From: Druceiella hillmani
Lineage: Eukaryota; Arthropoda; Insecta; Lepidoptera; Hepialidae
DNA: 64,000 nucleotides
NCBI GenBank assembly: GCA_039881145.1
Contig: JAYKKI010000015.1
Span: 26,551,001-26,615,000 of the forward strand
Reading direction: 5' to 3'
Made by a program: the position numbers and the translations under genes. Of this stretch, positions 1-14,327 are shown in pieces. Position 1 is the stretch's first letter. The number at the start of each line of letters is the position of its first letter. The notes beneath the pieces were generated by a model. That model was given only the letters and a program-made list of their open reading frames with translations, made no database searches and was not told the origin of the DNA.

Positions 1-183
1 AAGACGACAAAACATAGAACTTGAGATAGTGCATCGTAACAGAGACAGACAATCACTGAACGAGAGAGCACATATCTCGAAAGTTACGTACTCTGCACCG
101 CGGGATGAATAAAACGGTCCTCGCCGCTGGCGCGCTTCACAGTCCATCAACGACCGTCATAAAATGCAGAGAAGGAGCTATCC
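1..183. other. GC-richer, CpG-containing edge patch
   Basis: This stretch and the following ~170 bases are clearly richer in GC and CpG than the rest of the first 10 kb. I see no recognisable exon, splice signal or transposon protein in it. It could be the edge of a promoter or 5' leader, or part of a dispersed repeat; the sequence does not decide. It lies directly upstream of the ORF that starts at 184. Confidence 0.4.
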
Positions 184-732
184 ATGCGCCACGCTTGGTG
201 GTACTTCTGGCGCTCGAACGGAGAAGTTGCAATGCGCGGGCTGCAAGTTTTCCATTTTTCTATACTAAGGTATATATATAGTCTATATGTAGTAGAGTGT
301 ACGGTATGGAGACGTGGTGCCATGCGCAACCGACTACTCGACCCCCTCCTCACTCAGTTCGACGCTGTTGTTTACTACGATACACATAACATGTGCTTTA
401 TTATTTTTGTATTAATTGTAAATAAATGTTTATTAAATAAAGTCACCATTTTCTGTAAGAAATTCGTAATACTTAATTTTTTTCATTATGCTTCATTTAG
501 TTCCTGTAATAATCTTGTCTTATGCATATCACTTGTACGAACACGATGTTTCACATCTGCCAGGCGTCCCGTGACGGCTCACTGTTTTTTTCTTTCACTT
601 TTCGAGCCTCTCGTAGCGCGGAATTACTTACAGACGCACAGAAGAAATATCGCAAAAATTATGCTCAATTCATTTCGTGTTTTCATTACCGATATGTCTG
701 TATATAAATATTCAGAAATTTCCGTATACTGA
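184..732 (+). CDS. Hypothetical protein, 182 codons, unrecognised
   Basis: This open frame starts at an ATG and runs 182 codons. It is the longest ORF in the window outside the pogo transposase; other unexplained ORFs stop at about 95 codons. I recognise no family. Residues 1-60 come from the GC-richer part and are rich in Arg and Trp. A strongly hydrophobic stretch at about residues 70-80 could be a membrane segment, but the protein from about residue 60 onward has the Phe/Ile/Leu/Asn/Lys bias expected from translating AT-rich non-coding DNA. No polypyrimidine/AG acceptor or donor clearly frames it. A 68-codon ORF overlaps it on the minus strand (147-353). It may be a real small gene, a decayed transposon ORF, or chance helped by local GC. 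I lean to chance or relic. Confidence 0.2.
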   Translation: MRHAWWYFWRSNGEVAMRGLQVFHFSILRYIYSLYVVECTVWRRGAMRNRLLDPLLTQFDAVVYYDTHNMCFIIFVLIVNKCLLNKVTIFCKKFVILNFFHYASFSSCNNLVLCISLVRTRCFTSARRPVTAHCFFLSLFEPLVARNYLQTHRRNIAKIMLNSFRVFITDMSVYKYSEISVY

Positions 733-1488
733 CCAATGATTCATACTCATATCTATTTAAGCCTTGTTTGATTCTCGATATTTTTTTTTAAATGCAGAAA
801 AAAGGAACATAAATTTCCTTTGCTTTTGACACCAGTATTTTACTCATGGGCAACTGAGTAGGTCCTGTGAAAGTAGAAGTATAAGTAGACTGTGTGTACA
901 CTATGAAAAAACAGATGGAGGAATCGAGACAAAAGCATTAGAGTAGAACCCACAGGGTTGAAGAAATCGAGGTAAATTCTGAGAAACCTAGAGCAAATCT
1001 GTTGTCAGAGAAGCGGAGGTTAATGGCATGGGTGGGCTAGTTATGGAAGGTGGCTAAAAATGTGGTTCATTGGCGAAGGTTCATAAAAGCCTTTTTGCTG
1101 TAACATGAGACAATAATTAAATTAATATTTATTTCAAATTGCGAAAAAAGTAGCTTAGGATTCCGTATCATCCTTGAACTTCCTCTTTCAGTTAATATCT
1201 CGTAGGGCACACGAAATATTTTTTTAAGAATATGGTTCGTTCCCTCCAAAAGATCTATGTAAATGTTCTGAGTGCTAACTTTGGAATATATATCGATTAG
1301 TATGGTTTATTACTGTGTCGAATTTCTACTTTCTATATCAAACAATCTTTGGGAAAAGCGGGTTTTGCGAAAGATGGACAAGATTAGGGACACTTTAGAA
1401 ATATTTTCTTTTTTTCTCTTTTGAGGTGTGAAAAATAATATAATTGACCAATTTCTACAATCTACGCAGAAGTTGCACGTTATAAAAA

Positions 1489-1532
1489 TGTCTCTATAAC
1501 ATTTTTACAGTGTCTCTATAGCATTTTTACAG
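1489..1532. repeat. 22-bp tandem duplication
   Basis: Two adjacent 22-bp copies (1489-1510 and 1511-1532) begin TGTCTCTATA and end CATTTTTACAG. They differ at one base. This looks like a simple recent tandem duplication. Confidence 0.85.
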
Positions 1533-2564
1533 TACATCAGTGCATTGAAGATATTTTTAGAAAATCTGTTACCGTAGGATGTATGACCTTCTCTTAATTA
1601 AATACATAACATTTCATCTCTCTGTTCATTTCTTCGGACATTATGTAAGAATATAACTGGGCAATATAAGAATAACTGCGGATTTTGATTTTTCAGGATC
1701 TGAAAGCATAACAATATAACGACAAATAATAATTACAAATTTTAAATTTTCAATTTCACACGATATAAATATTCCTTTCTGAACACGAGTATAGCATTGA
1801 AATAATAATTCTAAAATCAAAAAGTAATGTAATCGCCTAACATTTCCTAAATTTATTCAGTATTATTATTGTACAGTTTTTTATTAACATTTGGAAAATT
1901 TTATATATAAAGATAACCATTTCAAGAATTAAATTTCCTGTTTGATGAAAATGGCTAAAATAAGTAACATGTTGGTCTGCACAATGTTTTTAAGCTATTC
2001 TTCATGATTATATACAATTAATAAAATTTTAACCTTCATTCCTTTCTTTGTAATTATAATTAAAATTAAGGTAAGAACAAGTACGACAAAATATTGCAAG
2101 AAAAACTGTTATGCAATTTTCTTGTGAATACTTTATTGGCTATCCCTACATGAATAAAGTTGTTAGAATTTAATAGATAATATAATTTCTAAAATACTAT
2201 TATTTGGCTTAGATGTGGGGACAAAAACAATTATTAACTAGTGGAGCTTTCAGTTTACGCATCCTATTAGAAACATTCAAAAACTTTAACATTTAAAGTT
2301 GCATAGCATTTATCAAACAATTTATAAATATGATATTATTTTTCACTGTATAAATATAATGATATATTTCGCAGGCAACAAATATAGAAAATTTAACCCG
2401 ATTAAGTGTCAGTCTAACATAATTTCACATTCATAGCAAACATTTAAAATTTTAATAGTTTAATGCATAATGTATGGATAGTAAGTACCGTGAGTTCTTT
2501 ATCGAAACGAAAATATTTATAACCTGTTAAAATACAACATAAAATATGTAAGCTAAAATAAAAA

Positions 2565-2607
2565 TGTATGTCATAGTAATACTATAGATGTATTACTATG
2601 ACATACA
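2565..2607. repeat. Perfect hairpin, 18-bp arms, 7-nt loop
   Basis: Left arm 2565-2582 (TGTATGTCATAGTAATAC) is exactly complementary to right arm 2590-2607, with the 7-nt spacer TATAGAT. I could find no target-site duplication and no second copy of the arm sequence in the window. Confidence 0.9.
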
Positions 2608-4521
2608 GTTAAAGAAAGACATCATTGAAAATTATTTATTTTTGCGCAAAATAACGTAACGTTATTTTGTTCAGTAACAGGTCAGATACGAAAATCATTT
2701 TTCTGAATATTTTATATATAATTAACCAATCACAGTTAACATAAAATAAAAGCTAATAATGCGTTTCAAACATAATACGATTTTGTTTCTTTTATTGTTT
2801 TCTTATACGAGTGAAAGGTTTAATAGAACATGTTATACGTACCTTTCTATTCCTTTTGCATCCTTGAATATAATAAAATAAATTTTCAATTTATAATTTA
2901 TGTCTTTATGAAATATTTTGTATACTGTAACTGAAAATCCACTCAATCTGTATCTAAATTAGATTGAGTACATTCCTGAGGAGTAACAATATGTAAAAAA
3001 TAATCATTTTAAATCGCTATTTAAAAATTTATTTACTCTACCCTTTCTCATCCACTTTCATCTCGGGCTTTATAGTGATCGCAAGTGATAGATTATAATG
3101 CTTAAATACCGAATCGGTTTTATATGCAGCTGGTGGAATCTGCTTGCGGGGAAACTGGTCCTTATGTGTCCAATATTGATAAAATAAATTCTGATGCTGA
3201 GTAATAATAGAAAAATGATTCTGAATGGAATGTCTGCAAAATTGATTATTACCTTTTTCAAATTTCACCATATAACACTCCACGTATTTAAATTACTAAA
3301 TAGTTTAAAATGTTACGTCTACTTTTCAACACATTACCCTGAAAAAGTAATTTTAAAATAGAATATCCCTTTTAGTAATAGTCTTAAATAAAATTTGAAT
3401 TTATAAATTAGCCATGATTTAATATGAAATTATGAATGCAATAATCATTTTCAAGAAACATAAATGGCTAGATGCAAATACAATTTATGAATTACAAAAA
3501 CTTTGACAGAAAAATCAGATGTTATATACAAACCATGGCAAGAATAAAATGATATTACATAACTTTGAAATATATGTGTATATCGAATATATTTTATTAT
3601 ATATGTTTAAATTTAAAAAGTACTTTCAAGTACAAATATACTTTAGAAATAAGTGCTATGTTAAAATGGTATACAAACAGAGTACAAATCAAAACAATAA
3701 GACTATTTGATGGTTTTCCATGTATTCACAATATTATATGTATATTCTCTGAAGTGGATTCTCCATTATAACAACATTTAATATTGTTTACAATGGCGTT
3801 AACCCTTGATTTCGTATGTTCTTTAACGAAGATACACATCACTTCGTAATCTGCCAGTACTGCGTTGACAGTCAATTTTTCACAATCTTCCAATGTTGAG
3901 TAACAGAGTGGTGGAATTTTTTTGAAGAAAATACACGTCGTTTCACTACGTTTTATTTGAGGTTGATATTGATTTAATTATTGTGCGTTTAATTAACAAC
4001 ACAAATTTGTATTTTCCTTCTAGAACTCCACTATTTCCTTGCTACATTTACAGTTCAAGGTCTGGTTGAATATTAAATTAATCCTAAAAGCGAGTCAAAT
4101 AAAACTGTCTTTTTTTAAGTTGATAATAACCATAAGAATTCAATAGTGGTTACCAATGGTTTATTTTACTTTGGTCTACTGTCAATTGTAATATAAGAGT
4201 CTCAAGCAACTAAGCATATTATACAGAAAGTGACGTGAAAATAAGTTATACATTGTTTAAATACTGAAAAACTGATGGAAATTCTCCAGAATTTATCAGA
4301 GATGACATCTTACTTTGCAGTGTGATTGCAACCGAAACTTCTACCAACGTTTACAATGTTCGATCCAAATATTCCCAGAACAAATGGTAGTATAATACCC
4401 ACGTAACATATATTGATATTGCGCTGCTGTGGTAGAATCTATCACCATATGGTATAAATTGTCTCATACCGGTCTGAAATTGGATTTAAATTATCAACGA
4501 TGAATTATTTGTAATAATCAT

Positions 4522-4553
4522 AGATTTACAATATTCCCTAATATTGTAAATCT
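4522..4553. repeat. Perfect hairpin, 14-bp arms, 4-nt loop
   Basis: AGATTTACAATATT at 4522-4535 pairs exactly with AATATTGTAAATCT at 4540-4553 around the loop CCCT. Other readings are a transcription terminator-like stem or a short cruciform, but nothing nearby suggests a transcript. Confidence 0.9.
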
Positions 4554-5310
4554 GTGGTCATAAGTAACTTTGATTTACTTCAAGTCATGAAATTATAAAC
4601 TTGCATATATCATAAAATTTTGTTTTTTACGATCTATAAAACAACTCAATGGCGCAGCATTTTGGACAGCGAGTAATGCATTGTTTATTAGTTAAACAGT
4701 ACCGACATGAATCACTCATCCATTCAATAGTGTTGGAACAGATTATAAGCTGTATATGCAGTGCAACAATAACATTGACATTGGAAGCAATAGGGTCAGC
4801 GGTTGGGACTTATTGTGAACAAAGGGCAGTCTATCGTCGTTACATGCATTCTAACTAAATTTGAACGTAAAGTTTGTGAGAAGAATCTGAGTAAATTCAA
4901 CGGCATGAGTGATTTAATTTTTTTTTCTATAGGTGACTTGTTCTGCTGTTATCGTGGTCAATACGTACTGTTAATTCACTTCCTTTTTACGCGTTTAAAT
5001 TCAAAGATATAATTGAATGGATGCAAAGTCTTCTATATAACGACTGTTATCAAATTATTTTCCTTCATTTTCAACTGAAATTCGAGCATTTTTTTATTAT
5101 TCGTGAATTAGAAGAAACTATAATATTTTGCTGTAAATAGATGTGTTAAACATGAGTAAAGTCAGCACTGTGAGGGATCCATACACAGTTAGGTACATAT
5201 TATTAATGAAAAATATTAATATTATTTTTCACAATGTACACATTGCCTAGTATGCAATTCATAGGCATTAATATCATGAGTGTCTCACTTTTATATTTTC
5301 TATTTCACTT

Positions 5311-5426
5311 CGTTCAGTTCTCATATGTCTACACAGAGAGATGGATGGACGGGTGGACAGACAGATGATATCGCCAATTTCAAAAACAGAATTTTATTCA
5401 GGACTTTGTGTTACGGAACCCTAAAA
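5311..5426 (+). mobile_element. Lepidopteran dispersed repeat fragment (GGAC/GACA tract and ACGGAACCCTAAAA end)
   Basis: Around 5341-5367 the sequence reads as tandem GGATGGAC/GGACAGACAGA units. It is followed at 5411-5426 by TTACGGAACCCTAAAA. A GACAGACGGACAG-type tract leading into an ACGGAACCCTAAA end is the hallmark of a very abundant non-autonomous repeat in moth and butterfly genomes (recalled knowledge, not searched). Related, more diverged copies in the opposite sense occur at 34120-34345 and inside 48610-48690 and 51730-51800. The 5' boundary is approximate. Confidence 0.6.
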
Positions 5427-7926
5427 TAATTCCGCATTCCTCCTAAGCTGCAACTTCTGTATTCACACCGGCAAAACCATTTCATGTGAACTAACTATCT
5501 AATAGACCAATTTGGTACCCGAATGTGACTTGTCTCTGATTAATGAAAATAGCTTCCTTGTTACTTAAATTCAAAAGGTTTTAGTTAGTTCTTTTTTCAT
5601 TATTATAGTGCAAGATATTTATTTTTCTTATTTCTTTTAAAAGTATTTAAATATCTCGACTAAATCTAAATGGAATAGCAATTCAATACATTTTTGGGTT
5701 AATTAACACAGATTCAATTAGTAGGTGGAATGACAGGAAACAAAGAGAGAGTGGCAGCGTCAGGAACAAATTCAATAAAAATTTTACAATTTCAATATTA
5801 GTGTAGATTTGAGGATTGAGGATAATTAGAGACAATTAAGCGAGAGGGAAATTAGGTTTAAGGGCTTTTATTATGGACCAACTCTCAATATAATGAAAGT
5901 TGGTTCAAATGGAACTTAGCTAATTACGAGCGTTAAGTGTCGTGTTGATTTTACACAGTTTAAAATTTCGTGTCTGTCATTTGTCTATTAATTTTAGTTA
6001 CATAAAATAATTTTGTCAGATTCGACTTATATATCTAGTCTATAATTTAATCAGTTAACAGAAATTTTCATAACACTTATTTTATGGGAATTCCTACAGG
6101 TATTATTTCAAATATATGTGGCTGGTAGTAAGGCTGTTTTTTACATATTTTTGACCTTAAAATATTCGACGATGAATCAAAAAAATAATTTTTTTGTGGA
6201 CGTTCTTTAGCAATATCACTAGAACTACCTTACATATAATTCTGGAAAAACAATTTTTTTTTCCTCACTTCCTCCATGCACACATATTCTTATATTTTGT
6301 CCCTACGTACAATATGGTCAAATCTTTTATATTTTCTTCACATTCATGATGGACAAAATTTTGCAATATGCGCTTATGTAATATGTTCTGCTTAGAGAAA
6401 TCTCAGTTTCTAACTAATTCAGTAAAATAGAAAAAAATAATCAAACATGTAGTCGATTTAATTACGAAACATTAAAGTGTAAACCTCTCGGCTCAGTAAC
6501 GAATATTCCAAGTAAATAAGAATATTAATTTCAATATTTTCCATACTAAAATGCATCACTGTAACTTTCATAGTATTTTAAGTACTCACAATATAATTGC
6601 CTACTTGCCGATTGCCGTGTTAGAAATACAATTTAGCTAACTTATGTAGACATATTTTTTAAGATTATAATACAGTTTTGATGCATGTTTTCATTATTTC
6701 GGTGCACTAAATCTGTTTTTTTTTGCTCACTGATTTCCATTTTTAAAGGATTTTTTTATGAGTTAGTTTATGATATAGTATGACATATTTCACTGTTCTA
6801 ATATATTTTTTAGTTAGTTTTCCTAGAGACGTTTAATTTAAAATCCGTACATCACATACGACGTGAACGATATGATAACTCGCATTATATAAATCTACCA
6901 AATCACAAACGACGACTTTTTTCATATACCGATGTTCATCGAACACTTTTATAACCTATGGGCATACTTTAAATTTGCTATTTCATACAATTTTGATATA
7001 AATAAACCTTCCAACACATTTATATCATTTTTCAATAAGCAGGAGAGACCTAACAGTTAAATTAAAAAATTAAAAATTGTGTTATAAGAATTATTTTTTA
7101 TAAAATGCCAAATGTCATTGACGAAGATATCTTCATTAAACCGTTAATCCCCAAATTCTTAACTGATGCAAATTATTAAAATCTTGAGTGTCTAATCTGA
7201 TAACGTCAGTAAATTTATTCATCCTCTCGTGTTTACGGAATTACAAGAATATCTAATTTAGAACGAACACTTTCTTGTATATCTTCTTAAGCTAGATATT
7301 GCATATTTTATTTCAATATTTTATATAGCGTATATTCTTATATATTCCCATGTAAACTAACGAAATTAATCAGAAATATAATGACACATAAATTTTATAT
7401 AATTTAAATAAAGTAGGAGTAAAGTAGGACAAATCTATTATCATATCTGATATAGTTCTGGATTTAGAGATCTTATTTACTGATGGAAATAGAATTGAAA
7501 TAGAACATATATTCCTTAGTTAAGTGTAAGAAAGTTTGTTTTTGTTTGTTGTCACTTGTACATATTTATTTAAATATTCCATTAGCTAAAATTAATTTTA
7601 ATATTGACGATATTTTAATGTTATTATTTGAATTAATGTGACTTCTCACGATCATTCTACTAATTAAATGTCACTCCAAATTTTATGACTTATTTATTTA
7701 TGTACCAAATACCCATCCATAGACAAATATTCTGCACAATTAAATTAAAAATTTTAAACAAAGCGGTGACGAAATATTATTCAGATGTCTTTTATTTTAA
7801 AACATATGCCCTCGAAAAAAAGACAATAATTTATTTACTTCCTTTAACATTTTTATGTAATGTCTAGTGAATCTCATCAAATTGCCCATTGAAGGTGTTG
7901 TCATTCAACGAAATCTAGGTTAAGTA
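5427..7926. other. AT-rich non-coding stretch
   Basis: I see no gene, RNA gene or recognisable element. Only short A/T-rich open frames of about 60 codons or less are present. Confidence 0.6.
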
Positions 7927-7984
7927 TAAAGTAGAAAGTAGAAATAATACTACATCGTGTAGTTTCATTTACTCGTTAATAATA
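7927..7984 (-). mobile_element. Solo end of the MITE found intact at 52670-52893
   Basis: The bases around AGAAATAATACTACATC (7941-7957) and the following GTAGTTTCATTTA match the right arm of the 52670-52893 MITE almost base for base. The match runs on through the flanking AATAAT. No partner arm is visible nearby, so this is a truncated or single-arm copy. It shows that the MITE is a dispersed family and not a local oddity. Confidence 0.7.
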
Positions 7985-8643
7985 AAAATTAAATGTATTC
8001 ATTTACACGAATACAGAGTAAGATATTGAAAATGTTGAATTCAAAATTTTTTATCATATCAATAATATCAAAATATTACGTAGAAAGTTTATCTAGAAAA
8101 ATGTCAAAAGATATATTTTAATTTACAGAGAAAATTCTTATAATTATAACCATTTAATATTACGTTCGGTTCACGAAAATATTTCATAAGGTAAACTTAA
8201 ATATATTTCGAGATATTTTAATTACTTAAATTGCTGTAAAAGGTAATTACAATAAGTAGAAAAAACATATTTAAAAGAATAATCAAGTAATCTTGTGGTG
8301 TGAATTACAGATGGCATAAAATTTATAGAACCATTCTTGTCTTGTTATTTTTATATATACGTAGTCGAATTTCACTTAAATGTTACTTTACAAAACAAAT
8401 TAAAACTGAAAACCACGCTCATTTTCAACACATAGTACCAATATTTGACCAAATGTTTGCCCCGAGAACAACTGCTTCTAGTCTTTTTAAACATTGTACA
8501 TTAAAATACATAGTGCATTTTAAATAAAAGAAAAAATCGGAAAAAATTATAAAATATTAAAAAACAAATTAAATTAATAAACAAATATTAGCTATTGACA
8601 ATAGAAAAAGGAAATAATGATAATTACACTTAAAGTGATTGCG
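7985..8643. other. AT-rich non-coding stretch
   Basis: Nothing recognisable. A 75-codon open frame at 8300-8527 has no family signature. Confidence 0.55.
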
Positions 8644-11167
<2,524 letters not shown>

Positions 11168-11640
11168 GCAGTAAAACAACTATCCTCCAACTATTATTTA
11201 TATGCCGATGAGCTTAAAATATGCTCTCATTGCAGTGTCGATAAAATTTCTTCGTGCATTAATATACTGAATGCAGACCTAGATTTGGTCAATCAGTGGA
11301 CTAATAGGCAGGGTCTTCTGATTAACTCAATTAAATAGCAGGCCATCTATATCAGTAGTCAGAAACATCTACCAAATATATCTGTATCTGATTCACCAGA
11401 GCTATTCACTAACGGTTATGTTATCCCTTTTACATCAACTGTAAAAATCTTGGCCAAAGAATTAATCAACATCTTAAATTGCATTCTCAAGTAAATGATG
11501 TTAGTCGTAAGAATTTCTTTCAAATACAGACGTTCAAACCTTACTTCTACCCTTTCTTGATTATGGATACGTGCGCTATTCTAATCTAAATGAACATTTT
11601 CTCGATAAATGAAAACGACTCAAAACCTGTGTATTCGATA
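11168..11640 (+). pseudogene. LINE reverse transcriptase remnant, Jockey/CR1-like
   Basis: This is the 3' part of a non-LTR retrotransposon reverse transcriptase, the enzyme that copies element RNA at a nicked target. From about 11168 one frame gives the RT motif-C region LYADELKICSH at 11198 onward, where the family has YADD; the second catalytic Asp has become Glu. It continues with LNADLDLVNQW and GLLIN, then a stop (TAG 11336-11338) and further recognisable text to about 11450 (VIPFTSTVKIL). After a frameshift it continues as a QVNDVSRK-like segment. A third frame gives LDYGYVRYSNLNEHFL and KRLKTC at about 11550-11630, matching the family's LDYAD..Y.DLNE.LL.KL.RLQ block. No endonuclease or motifs A/B are present. 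At least one stop, two frameshifts and the lost Asp make it dead. Confidence 0.8.
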
Positions 11641-13069
11641 GTGTATTACCTATGTATTGAGTTGCTTCTAAATGAATTTCCCATATTCCGAAAAGCAGAT
11701 AGTGATGTGCTGCTAGTATTTAAGACAAAAAAAAGTGTTAAAAAATTTTTAATAAAATAAATATTTCAAAGAATTGATTTCTTTATAAAATAATTGTAGA
11801 CGTTGGAATTAAACCATACAAAGTATAATATAATTTTTATACTAACCTTTTACCTTCAAAGTTTTGTCACCAATAAAGTAACAATCTCCTTTTTTATTTC
11901 GTTGCTTATCACCTAGATGTTATCATTATTTCGTTGGAAGTTAAGCAGTGAACATTATTGATATACTGATTTACGAGTTCTCTATTTACGAGTCATCCAA
12001 AATACATTTTGCATTGCATCGAATAGTCTGTTTGAATTTAGATAATTTACCGATAACTTGTAATAAAATATTAATGTGAATTTGATAGTCTTACTGAAAA
12101 GCAAGTAATTTTAAAATTTCACTAAGCTAACCTCTTGAGCCTAATATCAAAATATTTCGCAAGTTTTTTTTTCAATGCTTAGACGATATCTCGATGTAAA
12201 TTTTAAATAAATGTTGCGATTATACATTGCAAATTTTAAATAAATGTTGCGATTATACAATGCGATTATACATTTGGATTATATGTTTGTCGAACTGTAC
12301 TGCAGATGCTAGGTTGATGTGGGTTACTTTCTTTTCCAATATGATGTTAGATCTTATTACACCTTTTATCAAAATATTAACGACAAAGTTCCGCAAAATT
12401 TTTTCTATTTCTGCTTTATACTTACTTACATTAATTTTTACGCATTATTTTCATGACAAATGTTGAGGGACGGATAGTGAAATATAAACAATATTGCACA
12501 ATTTAATTTAGACCCATTAGTCTTAACATTACAATAAATGGTCGAGAATGAGTTATTACGATTAGTCAAAGCTCACAATATGCCGAAAATTTTAAACTAT
12601 TTACAGGTATGTATTCCAAAGATTACAAACATTTAGAAGAGAAACTATATTAGTATTTGTGTAGAATTAAGTATCTGATTTTAATTTCGAGCAATGATCC
12701 ACGAGAATATCGAATCTTTTCAATGTTTTTAAGTTGAGTCTATAAAAATTGAAATAAGAAATATTTTAACCACTTCCCTTTTAATTAATATTTTAAAACA
12801 ATCTCAAGTTCAACGCCATTGTCCAGGAAAATGAGAAAATTACATGCAAATATTTCTAGTAGTGCTTCAATCTAGTAGTGCTCTAATAGTGCTTCAATTA
12901 ACATATTCTTGAAAAATTTTTGACATTATGTCGTGTCATTAATGATTGTTCCACTCATTATGTTTATGTTGACATGTTAAGTTAAAGGATTATGAATATG
13001 TTTAATAACAAGTATAAAACAAATGATTTAACTGTTCATAAAAATGTACAAGTTATGAGATTATATGTT
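11641..13069. other. AT-rich non-coding stretch
   Basis: No gene seen. It contains the 33-bp tandem duplication at 12198-12263 and a small cluster of repeated TCTAGTAGTGCT words at 12860-12890. Confidence 0.55.
12198..12263. repeat. 33-bp tandem duplication
   Basis: Two adjacent 33-bp copies (12198-12230 and 12231-12263) begin AAATTTTAAATAAATG and end GCGATTATACAWTGC, differing at one base. A partial third copy, GCGATTATACAT, follows at 12262. Confidence 0.85.
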
Positions 13070-13163
13070 AATGATTTAATAACATTAACACAAGTCACAA
13101 CAGGAATTAATAAAATAATGATTTAATAACATTAACATTAGTCACAACAGAAATTAATAAAAT
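13070..13163. repeat. 47-bp tandem duplication
   Basis: Copy 1 is 13070-13116 and copy 2 is 13117-13163. Both run from AATGATTTAATAAC to AATTAATAAAAT, with about three mismatches. Confidence 0.85.
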
Positions 13164-13502
13164 AATATTTTTTTCTTAACATTCCCTCGAACATTTTACA
13201 TTTTATATGTACAAGATTAGAAATGAAATAAGACCATGAAATAAGAAATATATGTTAAAATGTTTACAAACACCATGTTTATGTTTGATTAAAATATCTT
13301 ATAGTTTAACCAAAACCTTCGACAATTTTACCCACTTGAAAACTATTTTGAATAATACTGCCCACTTTTGTGCAACCAAAGCTTTATACGATTTATAAGT
13401 AGCCCTTGAACTACAAACTCGTAATTAAAGTCAATTACAATTGGGTACCGACGTGGAAAAGATGAAGAATAACTCAATAAATGGTAATATTCTCGAAATT
13501 AA

Positions 13503-13922
13503 TTGAAATTCGACTCCGCACTTTGCCTTTGCACTAACTCGAATCTGCACTTTGCCTTTAGCGTGTTTTTGATCGGATACTTAGCTCCTATCAAGGTTTC
13601 TGATGTGACCGCAAACGGGCAACATAAATTTCACGAATTTGAACTACCGGACCGCGGCAAGGTGTAATCGAACTTTGCGGTTACTTCAATCAATTTATTG
13701 CTGAAAAGGATGTTTCGAAGGATCCTCTTTTCATTGAGACTACCCTCGTCCCATACTCTGATACCTTTCAAGAGATTAATAAACAGATACCTTACTTCGC
13801 TGCTTTAAAACTAGAGCTTGGGGAAAATCTCAGGTGATTTAGGGGCATTATGGCCGTCGGCCAGAGGTTGGTATAAGGCTACACGTAATATTTTTGTTTC
13901 ATGCCCTGAATTTAAAGAATAA
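13503..13922 (+). other. Coding-like GC-richer patch, unidentified
   Basis: This patch is noticeably GC-richer than its surroundings and is covered by long open stretches: 13503-13664 in one frame, 13643-13834 in a second, and 13833-13922 back in the first. The open stretches abut or overlap end to end, which is what a once-continuous gene with two indels would look like. Residue composition looks protein-like rather than like translated AT-rich DNA, for example APIKVSDVTANGQ near 13590 and GALWPSARGWYKATR near 13840. I recognise no family. A transposon, viral or host gene relic are all possible. A direct repeat of CTGCACTTTGCCTTT-like sequence lies at 13515-13560. Confidence 0.3.
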
Positions 13923-14063
13923 TTCTAAAGTAAAACGTGTGCTTCAGAGAGAAATGTTGTATTCGTAATCGGATTTCCAAGTTACGTAGTTATCCTTGAC
14001 TTGGAAAATATTTTTTGTGATATTTGATATAAATTATCGTGGTGATTCGTAAGGATATAACTA

Positions 14064-14072
14064 ATGATAAAG
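14064..14072 (+). other. Possible first coding exon of the transposase (ATG-ATA-AAG)
   Basis: ATGATAAAG at 14064-14072 is followed by GTAAGC, a good splice donor. An acceptor TTATTTTAG ends at 14327, directly before the open transposase frame. Joining them gives a 255-nt phase-0 intron and supplies the missing Met. The intron would contain the left phased repeats, which is odd for terminal sites, so this remains a hypothesis. Confidence 0.3.
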
Positions 14073-14200
14073 GTAAGCTAAGACTATATGGTCTACATTA
14101 TTTGATTACAAATCTAAGTTCGATTGTTTTTATTTTTGTTTGGCGTGTCTTAGTTTTGGGTTATATTGTAATTTCTTTTTTTTCTTAAATTATTATGTTA

Positions 14201-14260
14201 AATCGTACCATTTGCAGTCCGGTACGATTGTAATCGTACTGGTACGATTTACCGAACTCA
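14201..14260. repeat. Left phased GGTACGATT repeats (candidate transposase sites)
   Basis: GGTACGATT occurs at 14221-14229 and 14241-14249, exactly 20 bp apart. The inverse AATCGTACC is at 14201-14209 and AATCGTAC at 14232-14239. The same word family appears in 20-bp phase on the other side of the transposase gene. Transposase-binding subterminal repeats are common in DNA transposons; that role here is inferred. Confidence 0.7.
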
Positions 14261-14327
14261 ACTTAGTCGCCTTGTCTAAATTTGTATATGAGTCGTCGAA
14301 AATGAAAAGTTGTTTTTATTATTTTAG

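Larger units (their letters stand above)
733..5310. other. AT-rich non-coding stretch
   Basis: I see no supported gene here. The longest open frames are under 85 codons and have no recognisable composition. The stretch holds a 22-bp tandem duplication (1489-1532), two perfect hairpins (2565-2607 and 4522-4553) and a smaller one (5207-5231). A 69-codon ATG ORF at 4649-4858 has no family resemblance and is probably chance. Confidence 0.6.

Noticed and set aside
4649..4858. 69-codon ATG ORF as a small secreted or membrane protein
   Set aside because: No signal peptide pattern, splice context or family; within chance expectation.
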